This document shows, piece by piece, positions 32,628 to 45,692 of a stretch of 64,000 nt of DNA (its first letter is position 1; each line of letters starts with the position of its first letter). The position numbers and the translations under genes are program-made. The notes beneath the pieces were generated by a model. The model ran no database searches. It saw only the letters and a program-made list of their open reading frames with translations, and had not been told where the DNA came from. Origin of the DNA: Leptodontidium sp. MPI-SDFR-AT-0119 (lineage: Eukaryota > Ascomycota > Leotiomycetes > Helotiales > Leptodontidiaceae); NCBI GenBank assembly GCA_020726505.1, contig JAHLEZ010000008.1, positions 1,364,001 to 1,428,000 of the forward strand, given 5' to 3'.

Positions 32628-35600
32628 CTCGTCGGTTTCCTGACTTTTTTTGGAAAATTACCGACCTGCTGGCGCAGGTCGGAACCACTAACTTCGACAT
32701 ACTAGTAACTTCGACATGGCCTTTTTAGCCTGTTTAATTACTTTAAAACCCCAATTCTAGTCCGTTTGACTTGATTTTTTTATAGAAAAATGCGCCGTAG
32801 TCGAAAGTATAATTATCACGCTAGTGCATTAGGGCTAGGGCTAATTAATAATACGTTGTCTTGATCTGAATATAGGTTTTTAGTGTAGAGTTGGCAAGTC
32901 TTGGCACCTCGGGACGTCCCGTAGTTCATTAATAGGGGTGCAAATCGCGTCCGGATATCCTACTAACACGTAAAAACGCGATTTATCTTACTTATACACA
33001 CACGATTTAATCTAGACTACGAACTACGCTTATTATAGCCAAATTTACGCCTTAAATCAAATATAGAGGGTTTAAGAAGGGCAAGAAGAAGTCTCCTTTA
33101 GATATTAGGATTACTTGTATACGGAAGATATCCAAATACAAGACCCCCGCCTATATAAGCTAGGAGGCTAAGATTTAGGCTGCTTTGGCGGCATATGAGA
33201 ACCTAGAGGACACCGATATTACTAGTCTACGTATCGCCGCTGGCGTTTTCCGTAGAGTTAGTTACTTTACGTTGAATAGCCGTTATAAGAAGAGTAATAG
33301 TTTAAAGACGTTAGCTGAGAATGGGGGGCATAATAAGAAGTTGAATAAGGCTTAAGAGGCGTCTTTAATATAGTATATTAATACTGTCATTAAGAGAGGC
33401 TTTCTTATGAGATATAATATAATTATTACCGCCGTAACTATAATATTAAATCTCTTTATAGAGATATTCTAGCGAATTGGGCAGAATTAGGCTAAAAGAT
33501 AGGTAAATAGAATGGACGTTGCTGGCCGATATTATACTTTACGGACTACTCTAATGGACCAAAAGCGTAAAGATTATATGACGATTGAAGAGATTACTAG
33601 TTACTTTAAGAAGTTAACTGTAGTGATAGCTAAATACTTAATACATTAGAAAGATATCTTTAATATAGACGAAATTGGCTTTAGGGTCGGGTGTATTAGT
33701 AGTATAACGGTTATTACGCATAAGAACATCTAAAAGGTACGTTTTACTACTAAAAAACCGCTTATCTTAATGACTGAGTGCGTATTGACTGTTTCTAGGT
33801 TTTTACCCGTGACCTTGTCGACCGCGAGTCTGTGTTAATCATTGAGTATATCTCTGCCGCTAGCTACGCTATTAATTACTTTATTATTATGCCGGGGGCT
33901 GTTTACCTTAAGAAGATGTTTAATAATAATTTACTATTAGGCACAAAGATCTCTTATAGTGAAAAGGGGTACTTAAGTGACGAGCTCGCATTAGAGTGGC
34001 TTAAACACTTTAATTAACAAATTAAAGGCCGGCAATAAGGCCCTTAGCGTCTCTTAATATTTGACGGCCATAGTAGCTATATAACTTATAAGTTTATCTT
34101 TAGGTGTAAGTAATTAAAGATTATACCTTTTTGTTTAATTACTTACTTAATACATGCCACATAACTACTTGACGTTGTTTATTTCCAGTTTGAAAAGCAC
34201 TAATACGGCTGAGCAATTGAAGATAGAATTAGAGACGGTTGTAACTCTTTTACTAAATACACCTTTCTTTAATACCTTCACTAGATTAGAGCTAAAACCT
34301 TTAAGAAAGAGACGATTTAGTTAGCCTTTAGGCGTACTAGTATATGGCTATTAAACCCGGATGTTATTATTAAGGCTTTTAAGCTTACCCAGGATACTCA
34401 AATAGGCGACAAAGACACTAGTGGACGGGTGTATAACTATACCCCGGGTAATTTATCCACAGTAATTAATGTTCCTATATTTAACGAGCTTATACTACGC
34501 TAGATTCTAGTTAATAATGAGTTCTGGGAGGCTGAAACAGCGTCAGATAAAGAATACGACTATATCCCGTGGACTTAGAATAATAGAGCTTTTAACGATG
34601 AGCTAGAGGACGGAATAGAGCTTCCACAACTTCCACGTGATAGGAATATTAATATTACAGATGATCTAATAGCTCTATTAGCAAGCTCTCATATCGACGA
34701 ATTGCTTGATAGCCAAGAATTAATAGAAGTGGAACCTTTATAACCTAGAGGCGTGGAAGACTACGGGAACTATAGTACGGCGGATAATCCTCGTTAGTAT
34801 AAAAAGACGCCATTTTTTAGTACCTTATATGGAGTTAAAGGAATTAACGCACACGCCGAATTTCTTGAGACTTACGAAGATATATTATTGTCTTTATTAA
34901 GGCGACTCTTTAATAAGAAGTTCCGCAAAGGTAGTACAGTTAATGCGATTATAGCTAATGTCGCGCGCTAAGAGCTTACTTTAATCGTTTTAAATAATAC
35001 TTAGGGCAGTAATTCCCTTGTATTAAATGACGAAGATAGTACTAAGAGAGTTAAACCTTGTAGTAGGGGCCGCGTAATTTTCTCTAGGGAAAGATTACGA
35101 ATTATCGGCGAAAGGAATAATATTGCCTAGGAGTCTAAACTTACGAAGCTACAAAAAGAGGCGAATATTGCGGGAAATATATTAAAGTTAAAAGAAGAGA
35201 GAGTTACTAAAGCTTTAGCTCGACAGTAAAAGAGGGAGGAGAAAAAAGTAGCGAAGGTTTAAAAAAGAATAGAAAAGGCACGTATTTGGGAAGAGAAAGC
35301 TTAGGCTAAAATATAATATAAACTCGACAAGGTCATGAAGTTACAAGCGTTAATTAGTACTAAAAAGAAGCCTAGGGGTCGGAAATCGACTACAATTAAA
35401 GACGAAGAGGCTACATAATAAGAGCCTGTAATTATGGCCGTATCCTAAAGACTAATTTGCGCTAAGAGATTTATATAAAAAGCGATTGAAATACTTAGCG
35501 ACATAGAGTAAGAAGATGGCAGTGATATTGAGAGCCTCCTAGAGTTAGATTCGTCCGCTGGTTCCGATTCCGACGTTAATTTGAGTGATAATAGTAGTGG

Positions 35601-36147
35601 TAGGCCTATAGACTACGATAATTACAATTGAGGGGTATCTAAGTTAGTGTTAGATGTGGGGTATATTAGATTATATAAGCGAGAATGCCCGAAACCTCTA
35701 TTTTTAATATAACTACTTATTTTCCACTATTAAATATTATACGATTATTATATAAATCTCGGAATCGATTAGAATAAGTGTAATTCGTATATCCCGGGGA
35801 TCTTTTTTATCAAAATCTATAAAGGGGCTAAGAAGTTAGACGTAGAAGTTAATATTTTCCGTGTTTTTTGCCCTATGACACTTCAAATATTCGCTTAGTC
35901 GATTTAATCACAATACACTATACGATTCAAATGACGTCATCTAAAGTGTTAATTATATAAAATTTTATTCCGGATTTAATAGTCCAACTTTTAAGCCAAT
36001 CGTATTAGTAATAAAAAAGTTATTCCTTAATTAAGTCGTCGTGTCGAAGTTGTTAGTATGTCGAAGTTGTTAGTATGTCGAAGTTAGTAGTACCGACCTG
36101 CTGGCGCAAGTCGGTAATTTTCTAAAAAAAGTCAGGAAACCGACGAG
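32628..36147 (+). mobile_element. Pogo/Fot1-type DNA transposon (3.5 kb, RIP-decayed)
   Basis: Inverted ends begin CTCGTCGGTTTCCTGACTTT at 32628 and end with the complement at 36147. They are flanked by TA (32626-32627 and 36148-36149), the target of Tc1/mariner/pogo elements. The inverted repeats extend about 90 bp and include ACCGACCTGCTGGCGCAGG. Subterminal TTCGACATA-type repeats follow (two left, three right). One plus-strand transposase gene fills the interior. Confidence 0.9.
33040..35631 (+). pseudogene. Pogo-type transposase (decayed)
   Basis: From about 33075 the frame reads KKGKKKSPLDIRI, then an N-terminal HTH-like region (TSLRIAAGVF near 33220, AENGGHNKKLN near 33320). Near 33660 it reads DIFNIDEIGFRVGC, the first catalytic Asp block of DDE_1 (pogo/CENP-B) transposases. 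At 33832-34017 an open piece contains NYFIIMPGAVYL and ISYSEKGYLSDELALEWL, typical of the family, followed by a DGHSSY-like catalytic block near 34065 with changes. The C-terminus is acidic and ends at a TGA at 35629-35631. Several TAG/TAA and frame shifts make it inactive. It would cut and paste the element at TA sites. Confidence 0.82.
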
Positions 36148-36159
36148 TATCTCTATTAT

Positions 36160-36242
36160 TTATATTATTATTATTATTGCCTTTATTATTATTTATATAT
36201 TTGTTTGTTATTGTTGTTATTATTATTATTATTATTAGTATG

Positions 36243-36276
<34 letters not shown>

Positions 36277-36310
36277 TTATTATTTTATTATTATTATTAG
36301 TATTATTATG

Positions 36311-36350
<40 letters not shown>

Positions 36351-36387
36351 TTATTATATTATTATTATTATTATTATTATTATATTA

Positions 36388-36429
<42 letters not shown>

Positions 36430-36466
36430 GCTATTATTATATTATTATTATTATTATTTATTAGTA

Positions 36467-36546
<80 letters not shown>
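36160..36546. repeat. ATT/TTA microsatellite (about 380 bp)
   Basis: Near-continuous TTA/ATT triplets with occasional interruptions, lying just right of the pogo element inside Copia-III. Low complexity, no coding value. Confidence 0.95.
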
Positions 36547-36548
<2 letters not shown>

Positions 36549-38891
36549 AGGTCTTATATATTTATTTGACTTTCTTCAAATATATTTATTTCAGGATTAT
36601 TTATAAATTTATTGTCAACGATTTTAATATCTCTTACCCAAAGAGCTTTTTTAGTTATAATATCTAGGACTTTATATAAAGGATAATTAAATCTAATTAA
36701 TATTACTTTATTAGCTTTTGGTTCTAGTTTAGTTATATAATTATTTTTATTTTTATAAAAGTATATAGATCTAAATGTTTTAATATAAGTAATATCTAGT
36801 ATTTTATTATATCTTAGTTCATAGGGGGTTTTATAATTTATTGCCGAATGAGGAGTTCTATTATATAAATAAGTAGCTGTTATTACTGCTTCTCCCTATA
36901 TATAATTAAGTAAATTAGCTGTATTCAATAAACACCTAACTTTATTTAAAATAGTACGATTTATACGTTCTATTACTCCATTTGGTTCTTTTATATAAGT
37001 AGGTACTAATTAATAAGTTATACTATAGTTTATTAAGTATTCTTTGAACTTATTATTAATATATTCCCCCCCGTTATTAGTTGCGAATATACTTATACGT
37101 TTATTATTATTATTATTTTCATTTTTTGATTTATATTTAATAAAAGCGTTATATGCTTCATATTTATTTTAAAGTAGTTTTATTTCTAAGTACTTACTTT
37201 TAAAGTCTAAGAAAGTTATAATATATTTATATTTATTGTATATTATAAGGGTAATAAGGCCGCATAAATCACTAGCCACTTTTTCTAGTAAATCAAAGGT
37301 TTTATTACTAGATTCTTTATTTATTTTATTTATAAATTTACCTTGTAGACAAACTTTACAATTTAATATTTATATATTAATTATATTATTTGATATTATA
37401 TTATTATAACCTGTTGTATTTTATATAGCTTTATTTAAGTAATTTAGGCTTATATGTCCTAATTTAATATGAAGGTCTATTTTATTAATTGTTTTATTTT
37501 CAATAGTAACTAGTACTTGAATATTATTATTATTTTTATTTTTATAAGGTATAATATTAAGTATATATAAACTATTTTTTTTGTCCCTTTGATTATAATT
37601 TGATTTTTATTATTTTTAATATAGGCATAAGTATTATTAAAAATACTATAATATTGTTTATTTAATTGACTTTAACTTATTAAGTTTATTCTTAGTTCTA
37701 GTATATAAAGACAATTTTTAATATATATATTTGATTATTAATATTTGATTTAATACGTATATTACTAAGTCCTTTTATTTGTATTTGCTTTGCTTTTCCC
37801 TAATTTACTATTTTATTACAAGTTTTAAAATCACTAAAATAGGCTAAATTACAGCAAATATACTTTATTACAGCTATATTAAGTGCGAATATATTTGATT
37901 GACTATTTACACTTATATTTTCTTTAATTATGTTAAGAGATCTTACTCTATTATTAGCTTTATTATTATTAGAGGGGGTAGTTATAAATACTATATTTTC
38001 TATCGGAATATTAAAATCTAGCTCAAAATCCTCTATATTAGTTAGATTCGCGCTAGTATTACTAACGGTACTACTATTATTATATAGAATATTAATATTC
38101 TCCTCCCGCTTATCCCGAGCCAATTTCTCGGTAATATTAAGTGATTTATTAGTCTTTGGCCGTTTTTACCCCTTAGGGGCCTTATCGGGAAATAAGAAGG
38201 CGCAGTTAGAAGTCACATGAGAGTGTTGTTTGTAATTAGCATAATACTTCTTACTTTGAGGGCTATTCTTAGTGACTTTATAAGGTTTTTTGCCTTTATA
38301 GCCATTAAAAGTTATTAGGGCCTGATTTATATTAGTATTATTTAATTTTTAACGTTTTGATTCGTCTAATAAATTAGAGAATAACGACTCAAGGGTATAA
38401 GAATTAATATTAGTTCTTAAAGACTGTGTTATATTAGAAACTAATTTATTATAGTTATTAGTCAAGTTATTAAGAACCCAAGCTATTATTACCTGTTTAA
38501 GTAATTCAAGGTTTTTAGCTTTTAGTTGATCGCTTAGCTGTTTTACCTTATTAAGGTATTCTTTTATAAAATCAAACTTAATTAAATAGGTATTAAAGAA
38601 TTCTCGGCAAATCAAAAATTCCGAGCTAAACCCCTTAGGGGAATAAAGGTTTTTAAGTGATTACTAAGCCTCAAAAGCACGTGTTATATACTATATTTAC
38701 AAAAGAGGGCCGTCCTTAATAAGCAATTAGATATTGGAAAGGGCTTTGCCGTTTATTTTATCACTTACTTTATTAGACGCTATTATAGCGTTTAGCGCTT
38801 CTTTTGTTAAGAAAGCCGCTATACGAAGTGCCTAAATAGGGTAATTAGCCGAGCCGCTAAGCTTAGCTATAGTGATTTTATTAGAAGTCAT
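36547..38891 (-). pseudogene. Copia-III gag, protease and integrase (decayed)
   Basis: The ATG ending at 38891 begins MTSNKITIAKLSGSANYPI, a Copia gag N-terminus. The open piece 38349-38615 (FDFIKEYLNKVKQLSDQLKA) is the UBN2-type gag core. An Asn/Ser-rich linker and protease region follow near 37800-38123, then the integrase C-terminal half near 36760-37080 (NRTPHSAINYKTPYELRY). Stops and shifts occur throughout. RT resumes beyond the pogo and gag-only insertions. Confidence 0.82.
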
Positions 38892-39686
38892 TCTATTGAT
38901 TTATTAGTATATTTATATTAAAAATCGGAGATATATGACTTAACTTAAGAGTTAAAGAGATTTAGTTATTCCGATTAATCTGAAATTTTAGTATTAGTTG
39001 AGATATATATTAAGTATAAAGTAATCAATTTATAGGGCAAAATACCTTCTAGTATACGAGAACTTTTGAAGTGTTTCTACCGAGGTCACGTTTTTATTTT
39101 ACTTTTAGTGTAAGGAGGACTAGTCCAAAAACTTTGAAACTTATGAGGTAGATTTATTAGTATATGAGTTATATTTATTAAGAGTTTAAGGAGTATTTAC
39201 TAATAAATATCAGAGATATTTAGATTTTTGGATTTAGAGGTTGTGTAGTTAGGCCAGCTAACCAGAGAGCTACGTATTGGAGGTATGACGTAGGTATGAA
39301 GGTATGGAGGTATAGAGCCGTAGTTATGGTGATATGGAGGTATGGAGCCGTAGATATGGAGGTATGGAGCCGTAGGTATGGAGATATAGAGGTATAGAGC
39401 CGTAAGTATGGAGCCGTAAGTATGGAGATATGTAGGTATGGAGGTATAGAGCCGTAGGTATGGAGATATGGAGCCGTAGGTATGGAGATGAGGGTAGGTG
39501 GTTTGTTATACGTTGAAAGGATTAAGAATAAAGGGTATATAAGAGTAGAATTCTAATCGAACCTGTCAATAGAAATTAAATATAAAGTAAAGTACGTGGT
39601 ATAAGAGTGTAAGGGTATAAAGTAGGCGAAGAAGTTAAAGTTAATTGATTAAATATACAAAGAAGTGCGTAGTGGGGCTTATAACC
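38892..39686. other. Copia-III 5' leader with a minisatellite
   Basis: Non-coding leader between gag and the 5' LTR. At about 39270-39490 a degenerate repeat built on GGTATGGAGCCGTA occurs about ten times (variants GGAGGTATGGAG, GGAGATATGGAG). Confidence 0.7.
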
Positions 39687-40070
39687 TAAAAAGAAGTAAT
39701 ACTTGGTGTGAATAATAATTCTATTATAAAGGGGATTTCTAAGTCTATATAACTACTTTAGCTTATCACGTGTGTATTCGCTTAGGTAGCCGAATTAAGT
39801 AAATGTAAGCTTAAACGAGCTCAAACGAGTCTTTACTAAATATAGTTGCTTTCCGGTAGTTTAAGACGCAAAGCCTAGAGCTTCGTACAACTACTGTTTT
39901 AGCCTAGGAAAGCCGTGTATTAAAAGCCTTAGATTTCATAGTTGTAACCTATAGACGTCAGAACTTTATATTAGACGTATGTGGCTTGTTTTAAGCTATT
40001 TCCGGCTAATTAGGCCTAAAATAGGTTTTGTTGAGTATATAAGCGAGGTAGTTATATTATAATCTTTATA
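39687..40070 (-). repeat. 5' LTR of Copia-III (384 bp)
   Basis: Pairs with 22210-22593. Confidence 0.85.
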
Positions 40071-43000
40071 AAGGTAAATAGTAAAGGCTCGCTAGACAAG
40101 AACTAAAAGAACGCCTAACTCGCGGCTACGTCTACGTCTCCCCTAGAATCGTTAAGTAAGAGAATAAAAATCTAGTTAAAAATACTAGCGAGTAGAAAGT
40201 AAAAGAGCCTCATTACCCTTATTAATAATAAGATAAAAGATAATTTTGTCTTAAGACTAATAACAAAAGAGTACAATTTATAATTTACTAGCGAAAAGTC
40301 GAAAACATTTTAGATATTACTTAAGAACAAAGGTATTATCCACGGCACCGCGCTCGCCTAAGTAAAGATCACTAATACCCTTAAACAAACTAAGCTAAAT
40401 ACGCTCCGGCTAAAGGTTATCGATATACTAGGCATTAATTTAATTCTAAGGTGGCCTTAATTAAAGAATATTAATTCTTAAATTAGTTTTAAAATAAAGT
40501 AATAAAGGTACTTATATTAACTAAATAATACTCGTGATCTTAATATTATAAAGCTATATAAATTCTCTTAACTTATTTAAAAAAGAAAGTCCCCCGCGTA
40601 TACTATAATATTTAATTTAAATATGTTACGCCTACTAAATGCTAATATTACGCCTATTATCCCCTAAGAGTATTATAAGTTTAAAAATGTCTTCTTAGAA
40701 GAGAAGGGGAATTAATTACCCCTTTTAAAGGGTTAGTAATATATTATTAACTTAGAGTTAAATACGAGACCGTTATATCCCCTTATTTATAACCTCTCTA
40801 AAACAAAGTTAAAGGTTCTTTAAGAATACTTTAAGTTCTCTAAAGTAAAAGAATAAATATAGAAAAGTAAGAGCTTAATTGGCGCCCCGATTCTCTTTAT
40901 ACTAAGGAAAAATAATAGCCTTCGATTATATGTCGACTATTAAGCTTTAAATAAGATCATAATTAAGGACTAGTACCCCTTACTTTTAATTAGTGAAACG
41001 CTAGATAAACTTTAAGATAAGAAAGTTTTTACTAGCCTAGACTTACGGAATATATATTACTATATTAGAATTAAGGCGGGAGATAAATAAAAGACTACTT
41101 TTCGCACTTAATATAAATATTATAAGTATTAAGTTATATTATTTAGGCTATCTAATACACTAGCGACGTTCTAAGTATATATTAATAACGCGCTAGCGGG
41201 ACTTATAAACGTCATTTGTGTCGTTTACTTTAATAATATCATTATATACTCGATAAACTCGGCTTAATATATGAACTATGTCTGTTAAGTCCTCGAAAAG
41301 CTACGACAAGTAAATCTCTTCGTTAAGCTATCGAAATACTTGTTTAGTACTAAGAGTATAAAGTTCTTAGGCTATATCGTATCCCCCGCTAGGATATTAA
41401 TAAAGTAAAGCCAAGTAAATATTATTAAGGAATAATTAGAGCTTAAGAATATTAAAAACGTTTAAGTCTTTATTAAGTTTACTAACTTTTACTAACACTT
41501 TATTATAAGTTTCTCGGCGATTACCCGGCTATTAATAAGTTTAATAAGAAGTAAGAAGAAAAAGTAACTTACCTTTACCTTTTACTAAGGAATTACTAAG
41601 TAAGAGGCTTTTAATATATTAAAGGATATATTTATATTAGCCCCTTTTCTTATATATTTTAACTTAAGAAAGCTTATAAGGCTAAAGGCAAACGCCTTTA
41701 AGTTTACACTTATAGGGATTTTATCTTAGCCTAAAGATTAGCCGGCGAGTAACTAAGTAAAGCTTATTTAGTACTTAATTACATTCTTTAGTAAGAAGCT
41801 AGAAAATGTAAAGTTAAATTATAAGGTTTACGATTATAAGCTTCTTGTAATTATCAAGTGCTTTATTTATTAAAGGCACTACTTAAAAGGTAATATAGCC
41901 CTTATTAAAGTATTATTAGATTACAATAATCTCTATTATTTTATAAGTATTATAATATTAAGCCGGCGGTAGGCTAAATAGGCCTTAGAGTTATTTAAGT
42001 ATAATTTCGTGATAGTTTATAAGCTAAGGAAAACGAACCTAGCAAATAAATCTTCACGTAAGCCTAATTATAGGCCGGCGGAAAATAAAGAGAATATTAT
42101 GTTCCTTACCTTATAAAATAAACTACGAAGTGTAATTTAAAATAAGTTAATCCGCGTCCTTAATATAGTTAATAATACGACGGCGAGTATCTAGCGAAAG
42201 AGTAATAATACATCGTATTAATTGACTTAAGTTTCTCAACTTATTAGCGATAGTATAACATATGAGCTATCGACTAAGGCTATAATAACGACCTCTACGC
42301 CTGACTAGTAGTATATGCTTATATAACTTAGAAGTTTATAGAACTTTAATTAGGATTTAAATAACCTCTTGCGAAATACTAAAGAAAGGTGTGACGCTAG
42401 TTAGTGTAATTATAAATATATTATATTACGGTTTTTTATAATAAAAGTTATAAAAGCTGAAACAGTAAATACTATGTCGAAATCGCGTCTTTTATTACTC
42501 TTAGAGTTATAATAAAGGGACGCCTTAATAATAGAAAAGCGTGCTCGATTATAGAATGCCGGGGATATAAATTAAAGTATTAATAGCAACGGATTACTAA
42601 GACACTAGCGAATAGCCTACGTTTTATAGGACTTTATTATTCGTATTAAAATTATAAAGATTTACTATAATAATCTAACTATAGGCTATTTTAGTTATAA
42701 TAAGACACTAAGGCTTATTTAGTAGAAGTATTACTAGCCTAATATGTCTAGTAACGTTAAAGTATACGTCAAGAGTTATAATATTTATTAAAGGACAAAG
42801 GCGAGGCGCACAAAGAAAGCTAGCGAAATATAAGCTCTTAGCTAACTAAGCAAGCCATTTAAGTCAATCTTAATAAACTTTATCACAGATTTAACACCTT
42901 ATAAGAGTAATACTATTAGTAAAGTCACCGACTACTTACTAGTAATTATTAATAGATATATTAAAAATATTAAGTATATCCCTTACTTAAAAACTATTAA

Positions 43001-43960
43001 TACTTTGTAATTAACTCGTCTTTTTATTAATTACTAATTCAAGGATTATAGGTTACTAGTATTAATTATTATAAACAAAGACTCTATATTTACCTCGAGG
43101 TTTTAAAAGGAGCTATATTTTTACCTCCGGATAATAAGAGGTCTTTCGACGGCGTTTCACCCGCAAACAAATAATTAAACCGAATAGTAAAATTAGGCCT
43201 TAAAAGTATAACTAAGGTATTACGTTTATTACTTATAAAACAATTAAGTAAATCTCTTACCTTTAATAAAGTTCGTATATATAAATACTTACTATAAGTT
43301 AATCGAGATGTCTTCGGATGAGGCTAAGTATAGTATATTACTAGACTCTTATTAAGGTATTAAGGACAATCTTATAAAAGGAGAGATATTAACTACTAAA
43401 GAACGAGTAAAAGAAGTTATTAAGAACCGCTAAGAGCTAAAAAATAGCTAGCGAAGGACTAAAGAGAATTAGGCGAAGTAATATAATAAAAACTACTGCC
43501 TTATAAAGTTTAAAGTTAAATAATAAGTTTTACTTTTAGTGAAGAATATTAAGACAGTTTATCTTAATAAGAAGCTAAACTATTAATTCCTAAGACTATT
43601 TAAGATTACTAACCGGATTAAAAAGTAAGCGTATAAGTTAAAGTTACCTCTTAAGTATAGTAGATTATATAATGTCTTTTATATATCTTTACTAAAGCTA
43701 TACTAATAAAGGCCCGGCGAATCGTTAAAGGTAATCTAACTTAACCTCGTGGATAGAAAAGAAGTATAGTCAGTTAAGACCCTTTTAGACTAACGAGTAA
43801 GACGAGGAGAAAAGTAATACCTTATTAAATAAAAAGGATTAAGACTAACGTATAATTCTTAGGAACTAAAGAAGAACCTTATAAACTTTTAAAAGGAGAT
43901 TAATGTACTAAAAGCGCAAAACGCTATCGAAAGGGCAATAAAGCGTCGGCGAAGGGGATA
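40071..43960 (+). pseudogene. Gypsy-II pol with chromodomain (chromovirus type, decayed)
   Basis: Plus strand. RT near 40880-41300 reads LRLYVDY*ALNKIIIKD, then LDLRNIYYYIRIKAGDK and VVYFNNIIIYS (the DD pair changed to NN, RIP type). RNase H lies near 41.6-42.0 kb. Integrase near 42.6-43.3 kb includes LSTAFHPQTN. A chromodomain near 43830-43900 reads YLIKWKGLRPTYNS. Chromodomains steer such elements to heterochromatin (family knowledge). The left side is truncated by Copia-III at 40070, so gag and protease are missing. It belongs to a different family from Gypsy-I. Confidence 0.83.
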
Positions 43961-45690
43961 ATTAAGGCTTCTTATTTTCTCTTATAAAGTCCTTAAGATA
44001 AGAGTCTAACTACTTTCTAAGCTTTCGCCGACTAATTATTAGATAAAATATAATATTATATACTTTTTTACTTTTTCTTATAAGGTTTTATAGTTATAAG
44101 CGTATTATACTCTTTAACGTTATATACTTTTTTACTTTTACTTATAAGGTTTTATAACTTTAAGGGTGTATTTAAAGTCACAATTTAAATAATAATGCCT
44201 AAGGGAAAAAAGAGTTATATTAATTAATTATATTATAAATCCTTTACTAATTACTCTCGCTAACTAAGTATTAGTACTTTACTAAAGATTCGCTTACTAA
44301 AAGAACTTTAGTAAGGAACTTAAAAGATCAAAGAATTAAAGTTTATTTCGTAAAGTAATAAGGCCCTCAGCCTCCGTAGTAATAATGGCTTTAATTGTTA
44401 AAACCTTATTATTAAATTTAAGCGCAAACTTAAGAGTAACGAAGTAGATTTATTAAAGATCCTTTACTAGAAGTTAGTAGGCAATTTACTAGTAAATACT
44501 ATAATGTACTTATAAATCGAAGTCTTGTAACCTTAATAATTAATCGCTCGTTAGTATCCTTTAAAGTAGTAAAACTCTTCTTTAAGGCAGCGAATACGCC
44601 GAAGTGTAACTAATTAATAATTAACGAAAAGCTAACACTTAGTTCTTTTATAAATAAGATTACTAGCTTTTATAAGGACTTTAAGGCTTTAATATTAGTA
44701 ATTTTATTAACGTATATGCCGTAGCGCTTATCGAGGTCAAACGTAGCTTAAGTAGTATCGAGGTTAACTTAAGAGATTTAATCTTTATAAAATTCGGTGG
44801 TAGCTTTCTTTAGTTAAGTAAGGGACTCCTTTAGTCTCGCTAGGACCTCGCTAGTTATTAGCTTATATCTCGCTAGCTAAAAGAAAATTTAACTTACGAG
44901 CTTATAAGACTTCGCCTTTTAATAGTAATTAATATACTTTTTAGTAATTAAGGTAATATTAATAAAATATATAAGGTTAAGAAACTACGAGATTTCGCCG
45001 GCGTAACGTAAGTAAGGGACATCGCGAGTATTAAAGTAATTAATTTTATTACGTCTACTTAACTTAATACGGGTATCCTTAAAGTTACTAAGTAGAGAAT
45101 ACTCGATTTAGATACTTTCCTTGTTCTCCTTAACTTCTTTACTTCCGCTATTATCTTTAAGGGCCTAAGTAAATCGCTAACGTTTACTTAGAAGTTCGTT
45201 AGTATTAACTAAGGTAAATAATAAAGTTAGAGCTTTAATAGAACTAGAGTCTCTAGCCTTCTTATACTTACTAAGAGTTACTAAGATCGCTAGTTAGACC
45301 CTTACTAAGGGCAAGACATCTCTAAATTAAAAAAGGGGATATAACTTACCTTTAGTTATATTAACGTTATTATTTAATTTAAAAGGTTCAGAAAACTAAG
45401 AAGAATATATATAAAAAGTTAAGTAGTAATTACTACTAACGTTTACTTACCTCGTATTACTTCTTCCCTAAAATTTACTTTTAAGTTAAGCGTATAAGTT
45501 TAGGCTCGCTAGCGAATCGTCGGGGAAACTCCGGCTATCGTCACTTTTTTACCCTCACTTCTAGGGACAAAAGTACGTAAGAGGCGAGATATTATAATAG
45601 CACGTGCCTTAGCGCTTACTCCCTATATATATACGTGTAAAGTGGGGAAGAGATAACTATCCCTCCTTAGTAATTAACTTTTATATTATA
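43961..45690. other. Decayed AT-rich region with an unidentified minus-strand coding trace
   Basis: A 45-bp segment is repeated directly at about 44055 and 44125 (TATATACTTTTTTACTTTT). Between about 44300 and 45180 one minus-strand frame reads long stretches with few stops and a protein-like pattern (for example NKINYFNTRDVPYLRYAGEI). I do not recognise it. Near 45620 a TATATATATA run resembles a promoter. The region probably belongs to another retroelement. Confidence 0.4.
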
Positions 45691-45692
45691 CA

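Larger units (their letters stand above)
22210..40070 (-). mobile_element. Copia-III: Copia LTR retrotransposon broken by three later insertions
   Basis: LTRs of 384 bp (22210-22593 and 39687-40070) flank a minus-strand Copia: gag near 38891, integrase near 36.8-37.5 kb, RT near 30.0-30.9 kb, RNase H near 22.7-23.2 kb. Gypsy-I, a gag-only element and a pogo transposon interrupt it. Subtracting them leaves about 6.3 kb, a normal Copia size. LTR ends are TA...TA, which would be TG...CA before RIP. I could not find a target duplication (AATAC left, AAGGT right), so one flank may be rearranged. Confidence 0.85.

Noticed and set aside
32480..32728. 82-codon frame with repeating CNSCITS
   Set aside because: Translation of a 21-bp minisatellite followed by the pogo inverted repeat.
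40071..43960. Gypsy-II as the continuation of Gypsy-IV (20881-21807) across Copia-III
   Set aside because: Gypsy-IV already ends in integrase whereas Gypsy-II starts before RT. The order is not collinear, so they are separate elements.
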